Below are positions 14,955-20,793 of a stretch of 20,793 bases of DNA, one piece after another (the first letter of the stretch is position 1; each line of letters starts with the position of its first letter). A model generated the notes under the pieces. The model was not told where the DNA came from, did not search any database, and worked only from the letters and a program-made list of their open reading frames with translations. Where the stretch lies: assembly GCA_011065235.1 (NCBI GenBank), contig JAAKFB010000004.1:1-20793 (forward strand). Reading direction: 5' to 3'. The DNA comes from Chlamydiota bacterium (GTDB lineage: Bacteria > Chlamydiota > Chlamydiia > Chlamydiales > Rhabdochlamydiaceae). Position numbers and translations under genes: made by a program.

Positions 14955-17534
14955 ATGCACCTTCTCAAAATTTTCCTTGCAGTATTGTTGACAAGTGCGG
15001 CTTTTGCCGATGGGCAACAGATTGCTTTAAAACCAAGACAGCCTCATTGGCGGCCTAAAATATTGGAGAATTTTAATGAAGGCTTGCCCAAAAGGGTCAT
15101 ATTTTTTGAAGAGGGCAGCGAAGCCCAAGAAACTCCCGTAAAGCAGCTCCTCTACTATCCTTCTGGCCAGCTCAAAAGTGAGATGGATCTAACCACCGTG
15201 GAAGAGGGATCCCCAGGATATGAAGAGTGGAAAACAACAAATGTTCCACATGGGGCGAGCGTTTCTTTCTTTGCTGGTGGACAGGTAGAAAAAACGGCCT
15301 TTTATGATCAGGGTATCGTCCACGGAGAGGTGAAAGTCTTCTATCCCAATGGCAATCTCCACGGAGTGGCAATTTTTGATCATGGGATTCGTCAAGGAGA
15401 GGCAAAATCTTACTATCAAGATGGAAAAAAATCCGAAGAAGCGACCTATGAAAAGGGAGAGATCGTCGGAGACATGGTCCGTTATTACCAAAATGAAGAG
15501 CGGGCCGTGATGATTCCCTATGAAAAAGGTGTTCCTCAAGGAACAGCCCTCGAATGGCATGAAAATGGCACGCTAAAGGCTAGTCGTAGATTCAATAATG
15601 GAGTATTAAATTCCGATGGGCGCAATCCTGCCGTTGTTATTTACGATGATAGTCGCAACATGGTAGAGGTCCAAGATTTTCAAGCAGGTCAGCCAATAGG
15701 CTCTCATCTTCGCTATCATCCCAATGGGAAAGAAAACTACAAGTGCCGCTACCGTGAGGGAAAAAAGCAAGGGGTGGAGCAATTCTTTTCCGATGAGGGA
15801 AAACTCATAGGAGAAGGAGAACATGTCTTAGGAGTCCCAAAAGGAGAGCATTGGCGTAGGCATAACAATGGGAAACTCGCGTATCTGGCCAAGTATAATC
15901 CCGAAGGCAAGATCTTAGAACCTGTTGTCCATTTCAATGAAGAGGGGCAAAAAATCGCAGAATATCTCGTTATCGGAGAAATGCGAGATGGAGCTCATCG
16001 GGAATGGTACGACAATGGGCAATTGAAGCTGGAATTCCATTATGCTGAAGGGAAGTTCGATGGCCAGCAGAAAGAATTTTATGAAAATGGGCAGTGCAAA
16101 ATGCATGCTGCTTTCAAAGAGCACCAGAGAGATGGCGTTTATGAAGAGTGGTATGAGAATGGAAAGCTAGCAGCAAGGCTCAAATACAAAGAAGGAGAAA
16201 AGCATGGCCCTGCCTTGCGCTTCTTTGAGGATGGGACTCCCCATTTTGAGGAGAATTTTGTATCGGATAAGCACGACCAGCATCAAAAAGAATGGTATGA
16301 AAATGGCCAGCTGAAGTTCCAAGGGGCCTTCGCAGAAGGGAAAAAAGTGGACCGCCATCAAAATTGGAATGAAGAAGGGATTCTGATTTCCGATGCGACC
16401 TTTATCAATGATGATCCAGATGGCCTTATCCAAACATTCTATGGCAAAAAGCGGCCTAAAGAAATCATGAACTTTAAGAAAGGAAAACGCGACGGAAAAG
16501 CCGAAGAATACTATGAAAATGGGGAACAAAAGATCGCCGGATTTTATAAAAATGACAAGCTCGAAGGGGAATTAAAAGGATGGCATGAAAATGGAGCCTC
16601 TCTTTTTGTGAGACATTTCGCCGATGGTAACCCAACAGGGGAGCATTTTGAATACTATCCTACTAAAGAAAGTGAAAAAGTAGGACAGCTTGCGCGTCTT
16701 TTCCGCTACACAAAAGAGGGGCAGCTCCATGGAGAGCAGTGCACCTACTATCCAAGTGGAAATCCCCAAACAATTGTGAATTATAAAGATGGGCAACTCC
16801 ACGGGTTGAAATCTCTATGGGATGGTGAGGGAAATCTCGCAGAAGAAGCGACTTACTTAGAGGGCAAACTCGATGGCCGCTTTTTTGAGCGGACAAAGGA
16901 TGGCAAAGAGATGGTCTTCCACTACAAAAATAACCGAAGAGAGGGTCCACACGAGATCTATTTGCTCGGAAATCAATTCTTTGGGCGCGTGAAAGCTTTT
17001 GAGGTGAATTACGTCGATGATAAACTCGAAGGGGATGCCATTGAATATAATGAAGCTGGGGCCAAAATGTCGTCAACTCCGTTCAAGGCCGGAGTGAAAG
17101 AAGGAGAAGCTTTCATCTTCACACCCCAAGGTGGAGTCTTCATGAAGGTCCACTTCAAAAACGATAAGCGCGAAGGGCCTATGGTCCAGTTTCATCCAAA
17201 TAACAAGCTCTTCAGAGAGGTCAACTTTGTCGATGATGAGAAAGAGGGAGAAGAGCGGACCTATTTTAATAATGAAAAATTAGCAGCGGTCACACCTTTT
17301 ACACAGGGCAAAAAAGACGGGCTTTATCAAGAGTGGAACCCTGAAGGGATTCTGATCTTTGAAGGGGAGTACAAAGAGGATAAACGCCATGGGAAGTTCA
17401 ATAAGTACTATGACGATGGGAGCCCAAAGGTTTTGCAGACCTTTGTCAATGACAAGCTTGATGGGGTGAAAAAAGCCTTCGATGAGAAAGGGCATGTAAA
17501 TGAGACCCGCTACGAAATGGGCAGACGAACTTAA
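14955..17534 (+). CDS. Large exported MORN_2/YwqK-type repeat protein
   Basis: An 859-residue protein consisting of a signal peptide (MHLLKIFLAVLLTSAAFA) and, from about residue 60 to the end, a long array of about 22-24-residue repeats, perhaps 30 or more. Typical units read EWYENGQLK, then a variable aromatic and charged strand, then a G-K-DG turn (examples near 16002, 16075, 16147, 16290 and 16506, close to 72 bases apart in the best-kept stretch). These are MORN_2-class hairpins, which are annotated as YwqK-family antitoxin, although no toxin gene is adjacent. The repeats should form a long ribbon of beta hairpins, suitable for binding proteins or lipids. AGGGGAT precedes ATG as ribosome binding site. 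Export with a T2SS upstream suggests a surface or secreted role; that is inference. Confidence 0.8.
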   Translation: MHLLKIFLAVLLTSAAFADGQQIALKPRQPHWRPKILENFNEGLPKRVIFFEEGSEAQETPVKQLLYYPSGQLKSEMDLTTVEEGSPGYEEWKTTNVPHGASVSFFAGGQVEKTAFYDQGIVHGEVKVFYPNGNLHGVAIFDHGIRQGEAKSYYQDGKKSEEATYEKGEIVGDMVRYYQNEERAVMIPYEKGVPQGTALEWHENGTLKASRRFNNGVLNSDGRNPAVVIYDDSRNMVEVQDFQAGQPIGSHLRYHPNGKENYKCRYREGKKQGVEQFFSDEGKLIGEGEHVLGVPKGEHWRRHNNGKLAYLAKYNPEGKILEPVVHFNEEGQKIAEYLVIGEMRDGAHREWYDNGQLKLEFHYAEGKFDGQQKEFYENGQCKMHAAFKEHQRDGVYEEWYENGKLAARLKYKEGEKHGPALRFFEDGTPHFEENFVSDKHDQHQKEWYENGQLKFQGAFAEGKKVDRHQNWNEEGILISDATFINDDPDGLIQTFYGKKRPKEIMNFKKGKRDGKAEEYYENGEQKIAGFYKNDKLEGELKGWHENGASLFVRHFADGNPTGEHFEYYPTKESEKVGQLARLFRYTKEGQLHGEQCTYYPSGNPQTIVNYKDGQLHGLKSLWDGEGNLAEEATYLEGKLDGRFFERTKDGKEMVFHYKNNRREGPHEIYLLGNQFFGRVKAFEVNYVDDKLEGDAIEYNEAGAKMSSTPFKAGVKEGEAFIFTPQGGVFMKVHFKNDKREGPMVQFHPNNKLFREVNFVDDEKEGEERTYFNNEKLAAVTPFTQGKKDGLYQEWNPEGILIFEGEYKEDKRHGKFNKYYDDGSPKVLQTFVNDKLDGVKKAFDEKGHVNETRYEMGRRT

Positions 17535-17548
17535 CCACAAAAGAATTG

Positions 17549-17573
17549 TCGATATTGTCTACGACAATATCGA
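17549..17573. repeat. Perfect 11-bp inverted repeat after the MORN-repeat gene
   Basis: TCGATATTGTC (17549-17559) and GACAATATCGA (17563-17573) form a perfect stem with a three-base loop, 14 bases after the stop codon. No T-run follows on the plus strand (the next bases are A-rich), so it does not look like a standard terminator. It may stabilise the 3' end of the transcript, or mark an integration or binding site. Confidence 0.55.
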
Positions 17574-17605
17574 AGAAAAATGAAAAATTTCTAATACGGC
17601 ACTTC

Positions 17606-17734
17606 GCGTCTTGAGCTGCGATCGCTTTGCCAAATCGGATCCTAACGCTCAGACGCCCCGTGTGAAACACTGTGGCGCTTCGCACGGACCAATTTTGCTG
17701 TGCGCTAGCAGCCATCGGCTGCAACTGCCGTTGC
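17606..17734. repeat. Structure-rich non-coding block with consecutive hairpins
   Basis: Four hairpins follow one another. GCGTCTTGAGC (17606-17616) pairs with GCTCAGACGC (17647-17656) with one bulged base. CCGTGTG (17658-17664) pairs with CGCACGG (17681-17687) with one G-U in RNA. GCAGCC (17708-17713) pairs with GGCTGC (17717-17722). GCAAC (17721-17725) pairs with GTTGC (17730-17734), sharing two bases with the previous stem. The block is more GC-rich than its flanks. A minus-strand open frame across it has no motif or ribosome binding site. It may be a structured RNA or a dispersed element; I recognise no family. Confidence 0.4.
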
Positions 17735-17745
17735 AGACCATTCAA

Positions 17746-17772
17746 AAAAATCTCTATGCTCCCTGTGGTTAA
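17746..17772 (-). repeat. Dispersed CCACAGAG-type motif, copy 1
   Basis: On the minus strand this reads as TTAACCACAGGGAGCATAGA plus a T-rich tail, close to a motif (ACCACAGAG..ACAGAG) that I remember as scattered through many bacterial genomes. It matches the copy at 18167-18192 at about 20 of 27 positions. It lies just downstream of the stop of the orphan gene at 17781-18080. Confidence 0.4.
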
Positions 17773-17780
17773 CGGTGAAG

Positions 17781-18080
17781 CTAAATTATGTATACATGTT
17801 CTTGTTCGATCCAGAATGTTCTCTGGGGGTCCTTAATTTCTTGGAGAATTTTTTCGGCATCGTGAAGAAACATCGGAACAAGGCCAACACTTCGGACCTT
17901 ATTAGGCGGGTAAAAAGTAATGTTCATGGCTAATCCGACTGAAGTTCGAGAAGGAGCTCCAATGGTATTTTTTTCGAATATTTCAGCTATAATTTCCTTT
18001 TGGCCCTGAAATTTATGATCTCTAATACTAAACTCGACCTCATATATTTTTGTAGCTGGAACAGTGATTGCGGTTGTCAT
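17781..18080 (-). CDS. Orphan 99-residue protein
   Basis: A small soluble-looking protein with alternating charged and beta-like segments (KIYEVEFSIRDHKF, TSVGLAMNITFYPP, VGLVPMFLHDAEKILQEI). It has no signal peptide, helices or motif that I recognise. The strong GGAG ribosome binding site five bases before ATG, with a natural-looking leader, is the main reason to accept it. It is alone, flanked by non-coding sequence on both sides, with a dyad in its leader. Function unknown. Confidence 0.6.
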   Translation of the reverse strand: MTTAITVPATKIYEVEFSIRDHKFQGQKEIIAEIFEKNTIGAPSRTSVGLAMNITFYPPNKVRSVGLVPMFLHDAEKILQEIKDPQRTFWIEQEHVYII

Positions 18081-18105
18081 GTTTTCTCCTTTTCTTTAAG
18101 AAATT

Positions 18106-18120
18106 CGTGAAATTTTCACG
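18106..18120 (-). promoter_or_regulatory. Dyad in the leader of the orphan gene
   Basis: CGTGAAA and TTTCACG form a 7-1-7 perfect dyad at 18106-18120, about 26 bases before the start codon at 18080 on the minus strand. It could be an operator or a small mRNA hairpin just ahead of the ribosome binding site. I could not place a convincing promoter around it. Confidence 0.35.
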
Positions 18121-18166
18121 GAAATGAATTTAGCATTGTTTTTAGTTTTTATCGATGTTTTCGAAG

Positions 18167-18192
18167 AAAATCTCTGTGTACTCAGTGGTTGA
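18167..18192 (-). repeat. Dispersed CCACAGAG-type motif, copy 2
   Basis: On the minus strand TCAACCACTGAGTACACAGA is followed by a T-rich stretch. The stop codon TGA of the glycosyltransferase gene at 18182-19072 lies inside the motif, so the protein ends LNH within it. It matches copy 1 at about 20 of 27 positions. Confidence 0.4.
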
Positions 18193-19072
18193 GACGCTTT
18201 TCGAGCTTGGGGACGAAGGAAAGCATGATCGGATCATCCTCGGCATTAAAGGCGGGATTCATCTCTAGAGGCGGAGCCTCGGGAAACCAAACGGCAACGC
18301 GGCGCTGCTTCTCCCCATAGAAGAATTCCTCGTCACGATAGGTATAGTGATTGATCCGGATCTTGCTAATGCTGACCGTATCGGTAAGGCTCTTATTGGC
18401 GGGGAAGGGGACTTTGTTCTCGGTGACGTGAAAATAACCCTTTTTGTACTTGCAGTGATGGGGCTTTTTCATTTCTTTAATCGTTTTTGGCTGGAAAATC
18501 GTCTTCACAAAACGATTCTGCTCTAGGTTTTCGGGAGCTTTTTTGAGTAGGGTGCCAATGAGCGTTTGGGTATCGGGTATCCGGTAGATGTCGGATGTCC
18601 CATAGAGTTGCCAGTTGATCCCGATGCCTCCGTATTTTTCATAACTTTTTAAGAATTTGGGGAGAGTCTCTTTTTTGAGAGGGACAATGAACTCATCTGT
18701 ATCGATGATGGCAAGCCAAAATGTTTCCTTCCGCCTTTGGTCGATGAGCTTGTTATAGGCACCACATTGAATGTGGGTCCAATTTTTGTGGTATTGGGAC
18801 TCATAGGGCCAGTCGAAGAGCTCGACAATGCCTTTTTTAACATAAGGTTCAAGCACTCCATAATAGCTATCTTCACTCAAATTATTGAAAAGATAGAAAT
18901 GCTCGACCCCAATCATCTGGTGATATTCAATCCACTCTTTGAGGAACCTGGCCTCATTGCGAAAGATTGCACAGACTGATAGGTAATATTTAGATTCAGC
19001 ACACAATTGTGTGCTGAAAAGTGTTAAAAAAAGAGTAAACTTAAGCTTGTTCTTCTTGAAGGCTGCGAACAT
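18182..19072 (-). CDS. Exported GT92/GT2-like glycosyltransferase
   Basis: A 296-residue protein with the pattern of glycosyltransferase family 92 (DUF23/Glyco_tranf_2_4). YYLSVCAIFRNEARFLKEWI opens the catalytic domain, then HFYLFNNLSEDSY. WLAIIDTDEFIVP holds the DxD (Asp124, Asp126), GINWQLYGTS follows, and RINHYTYRDEEFF is near the C-terminus. A signal peptide with a Lys-rich n-region and core LKFTLFLTLFSTQLCA precedes the domain. ATG 19072 is the only usable start; it overlaps the end of the cold-shock gene by 32 bases, so coupled translation is likely. The stop lies in a dispersed motif. Family members transfer sugars to glycans with a metal ion; the acceptor is unknown and, with an export signal, may be extracellular. 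Confidence 0.75.
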   Translation of the reverse strand: MFAAFKKNKLKFTLFLTLFSTQLCAESKYYLSVCAIFRNEARFLKEWIEYHQMIGVEHFYLFNNLSEDSYYGVLEPYVKKGIVELFDWPYESQYHKNWTHIQCGAYNKLIDQRRKETFWLAIIDTDEFIVPLKKETLPKFLKSYEKYGGIGINWQLYGTSDIYRIPDTQTLIGTLLKKAPENLEQNRFVKTIFQPKTIKEMKKPHHCKYKKGYFHVTENKVPFPANKSLTDTVSISKIRINHYTYRDEEFFYGEKQRRVAVWFPEAPPLEMNPAFNAEDDPIMLSFVPKLEKRLNH

Positions 19073-19256
19073 TGATTGCCATCGGCCCTCTTTTCCCCTC
19101 GCCTATTTCAAACTCTACGCGTTGACCTTTTTCAAGGACGCCTTCTATGTCTTCAACATTTGATCGATGAACGAAAAAATCTTTGCTTTGGACATCAGAT
19201 TGAACAAACCCGTATCCTTTTTCTTCATCGAACCATTTAACTACGCCACGTTCCAT
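19041..19256 (-). CDS. Cold-shock domain protein
   Basis: A 71-residue single cold-shock domain, an RNA/ssDNA-binding chaperone in the cytosol. It has ERGVVKWFDEEKGYGFV (RNP1, KGYGFV at 13-18), DFFVHRSNV (RNP2-like, 26-30), and EFEIGEGKRGPMAINV closing the barrel, which is complete and of usual length. It begins one base after the coaD stop and overlaps the next glycosyltransferase by 32 bases, so it is embedded in an operon. Which csp paralog it is cannot be decided from sequence alone. Confidence 0.93.
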   Translation of the reverse strand: MERGVVKWFDEEKGYGFVQSDVQSKDFFVHRSNVEDIEGVLEKGQRVEFEIGEGKRGPMAINVRSLQEEQA

Positions 19257-19257
19257 T

Positions 19258-19749
19258 TTACTTTGTTCCTTTTGTACGTCTATGTAAAATCTCCTCTAAA
19301 TGAGAAGGGATATAATCTTTTAAAGGTGCTCCATGAGAACTAAGTTCTCGTATGAGGCTTGAACTGATCTGTGAAGTACTATCTCTAGCCATCAAAAAAA
19401 GCGTTTCAATATTGCCAATTTTGTGGTTAGCATTTGCCATTTGCATCTCATATTCCATGTCACCTTCAGAGCGTAGGCCCCGAATGAGCGTGCTCACTCC
19501 TTGGCTTTTTGCAAAATCGGTGACAAGACCTGTAAAAGAAAAAATTTCAATATTTGAGAAAGAAGCGGTCTCTTTTTTTAGAGCCTCGATTCTCTCTTCA
19601 AGTGTCAAAATTGAATTTCTTTTTTCTATGTTTTCTCCAATTCCGACAATGAGAATTTCAAAAAGTGCAGCAGCACGCTTAATAATCTCTATATGTCCCA
19701 GAGTTGGGGGATCGAAAGTTCCTGCATATAAACCCTTAAACATCGTCAT
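19258..19749 (-). CDS. coaD: Pantetheine-phosphate adenylyltransferase
   Basis: CoaD transfers AMP from ATP to 4'-phosphopantetheine, the penultimate step of coenzyme A synthesis, in the cytosol. The nucleotidyltransferase motif is YAGTFDPPTLGHIEII (8-23, TxGH at 16-19). LIRGLRSEGDMEYEMQMANAN (89-109) forms the substrate pocket, and ISSSLIRE (128-135) is the second ATP motif. The length of 163 is usual for the family. ATG 19743 is an alternative start two codons in. It sits 26 bases after the methyltransferase gene and one base before the cold-shock gene, so an ordinary housekeeping enzyme is embedded among exported glycan-type enzymes. Confidence 0.95.
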   Translation of the reverse strand: MTMFKGLYAGTFDPPTLGHIEIIKRAAALFEILIVGIGENIEKRNSILTLEERIEALKKETASFSNIEIFSFTGLVTDFAKSQGVSTLIRGLRSEGDMEYEMQMANANHKIGNIETLFLMARDSTSQISSSLIRELSSHGAPLKDYIPSHLEEILHRRTKGTK

Positions 19750-19775
19750 ATGTTAAAGCAGAGGAAGAGTAAATA

Positions 19776-20402
19776 TCAATGTTTTAATACCCAGAAGAAT
19801 CCTTTTCGATTGGTTTCAACCTGCATTCCAAGCTCGCTTGCTGCTTTTTGAACTCCTTCTCTGACGGCAGGCTCTCTGTATTCTGTCCCGCAGATCACTC
19901 CACCGGCATTCAAATGAGGGTACCAATTCAGGATATCCTGGTGGATGCGGGTACTGTCGCGCGCGGCATCGACATAAATGAGATCGGCTGTCACATGGCG
20001 TAGAGCTTTTAGGGCTTCATCTGTATTCATCCGCAGAGGAACTACCCGCTCTTCAAGGCCTGCTTGTTGGATATTTGAAAGAAAAAGTTGATAGATATAG
20101 GAAAGGCGCGAATCGGTCATTTCTCCGTGGTGATCGGGCGTTCCAAGCCAATGATCAATGGCATAAACGGTCCCTTCTTTTCCGACTCGATAGCCGAAGA
20201 AGCGGGTCGAAGCGCCTGCCCAGCTGCCCAGCTCAATCACGGTTTTGATTTCTTGATTGCGTAAAATTTGATCTAATGGACCTTCTGTCGCAAAGTACCC
20301 TGCAGGGTCAAATTCGAGAGTGTCGATCGCGTCATAAATAGTGTGCGAGAAGAGCGGAAATGAACATAAAGTGATTGCTAATAAAAACTTCAATTTTTTC
20401 AT
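19776..20402 (-). CDS. Exported class I SAM methyltransferase-like protein, degenerate site
   Basis: A 208-residue paralog of the methyltransferase at 4486-5172, with signal peptide MKKLKFLLAITLCSFPLFS. Motif I VIELGSWAGAST (55-66) and the ribose-binding Asp in YAIDHW (Asp83) are intact, as are FLSNI and VVPLRM. However, where the paralog has IDASHDY this protein has VDAARDS, and where it has CGDDW this has CGTEY, so the His and the Asp pair expected for metal or catalysis are replaced. It may bind SAM without methylating, or have changed chemistry. A GGAGG ribosome binding site precedes ATG, and a strong promoter lies at 20432-20460. It is the first gene of the coaD-csp-glycosyltransferase unit. 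Confidence 0.75.
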   Translation of the reverse strand: MKKLKFLLAITLCSFPLFSHTIYDAIDTLEFDPAGYFATEGPLDQILRNQEIKTVIELGSWAGASTRFFGYRVGKEGTVYAIDHWLGTPDHHGEMTDSRLSYIYQLFLSNIQQAGLEERVVPLRMNTDEALKALRHVTADLIYVDAARDSTRIHQDILNWYPHLNAGGVICGTEYREPAVREGVQKAASELGMQVETNRKGFFWVLKH

Positions 20403-20431
20403 GCAAAACCTCCCTTGGTGACTAAAAAATA

Positions 20432-20460
20432 ATTTTAGAAAGATGTACGATAAATGGCAA
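20432..20460 (-). promoter_or_regulatory. Strong sigma70-type promoter for the methyltransferase/coaD operon
   Basis: On the minus strand TTGCCA (20455-20460, five of six to -35) and TAAAAT (20432-20437, five of six to -10) are separated by exactly 17 bases. Transcription should begin near 20424, about 22 bases before the ATG at 20402. Confidence 0.6.
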
Positions 20461-20532
20461 TCTTTCTTAGAATTCTGTTAGAAAATTTCGAGAACAGAGA
20501 TGAGATGCATAGGGGAAAAATTTATCTCCTAG

Positions 20533-20793
20533 CTATATAATGTTACATTTGGAGGATTCTGCTCCGCTGTGCTTTAAGAACTCGATATTTCCAGAAGAAA
20601 GCTGAGCTCCTTTTATTTTGCATTTATTTGCTGAGAAATTCTTTATGTGAGAGATCCAGATCAGACACCATCGTTTTTCGTTAGGGGCTGGATGGAGTTT
20701 GATGACCGCGACACCTCCTTCTTCAAACTTCAGTATGATGGTGTCATCAGTTTCCCAGAATGCTTGCTCTATGGGTACGATGTGGGTATAGAT
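20533..20793 (-). CDS. Unknown protein, C-terminal part (runs off the window)
   Basis: An open minus-strand frame enters the window at 20793 and ends with TAG at 20533, giving 86 residues. It starts IYTHIVPIEQAFWETDDTII, then LKFEEGGVAVIKLHP, then NEKRWCLIWISHIKNF, and ends KHSGAESSKCNII. The strand pattern with a Trp/Ile-rich core (RWCLIWISHI) looks like a beta-sheet domain end. I recognise no family. The length and composition make it a plausible gene, but the start, signal and promoter lie outside. Confidence 0.6.
   Translation of the reverse strand: MYTHIVPIEQAFWETDDTIILKFEEGGVAVIKLHPAPNEKRWCLIWISHIKNFSANKCKIKGAQLSSGNIEFLKHSGAESSKCNII

Noticed and set aside
14955..17534. Repeats as a CRISPR array or a toxin-antitoxin pair
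   Set aside because: The repeats are an in-frame protein repeat without constant spacers, and no toxin gene is adjacent.
17549..17573. Inverted repeat as the terminator of the MORN-repeat gene
   Set aside because: No T-run follows on the plus strand, so I list it only as an inverted repeat.
17446..17745. 99-codon minus-strand open frame
   Set aside because: Runs through hairpins and the end of the MORN-repeat gene with no ribosome binding site or motif.
19352..19756. 134-codon plus-strand open frame
   Set aside because: Antisense to coaD, whose motifs are all intact.

Overview
The window most likely comes from a Chlamydiota genome of the environmental lineages (Parachlamydia, Simkania or Waddlia type) that live inside amoebae or other eukaryotic cells. 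The main support is the compact type II secretion (T2SS) operon: a one-pass membrane protein, then gspD, gspE, gspF, gspG and a second pseudopilin. This matches the order I remember for the chlamydial CT573-CT569 locus. The AT-rich intergenic sequence and the many Sec-signal-bearing glycan enzymes also fit. This assignment is inference from gene content; no rRNA or other phylogenetic marker is present.

Layout. (1) 1-728: the 3' end of a group II intron, with an intact domain V hairpin and a domain VI-like hairpin, followed by the 3' exon of an NAD-dependent sugar-nucleotide epimerase/dehydratase gene that the intron interrupts. (2) 764-6213: a cluster of exported sugar-modification-type enzymes: a DxD glycosyltransferase, two class I SAM methyltransferases, an exostosin-like glycosyltransferase, a polysaccharide pyruvyl transferase-like protein, and the remnant of a GT25-like gene beside a palindrome-rich non-coding stretch. 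(3) 6201-6599: a small membrane protein transcribed divergently from the T2SS operon. (4) 6736-13891: the T2SS operon, tightly packed with overlapping genes. (5) 13910-14857: a PEBP/YbhB-like protein and a small four-helix membrane protein, ended by a strong hairpin. (6) 14955-17534: a large secreted protein made almost entirely of MORN_2/YwqK-type repeats. (7) 17535-18181: a structure-rich non-coding block and a 99-residue orphan protein. (8) 18182-20402, minus strand: an apparent operon of an exported methyltransferase, coaD, a cold-shock protein and an exported GT92-like glycosyltransferase. (9) 20533-20793: the C-terminal part of an unknown protein running off the end.

How the genes may work together. 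Seven enzymes of types that normally need cytosolic cofactors (nucleotide sugars, SAM, probably PEP) carry N-terminal Sec-type signal peptides, and they flank a T2SS operon whose job is to move folded periplasmic proteins across the outer membrane. The periplasm is not known to supply these cofactors, but a host cytosol would. I therefore infer, without proof, that this is a cache of T2SS-exported enzymes acting on host or inclusion glycans and other molecules, with the MORN-repeat protein as another likely exported product. This is the strongest candidate here for an undescribed system.
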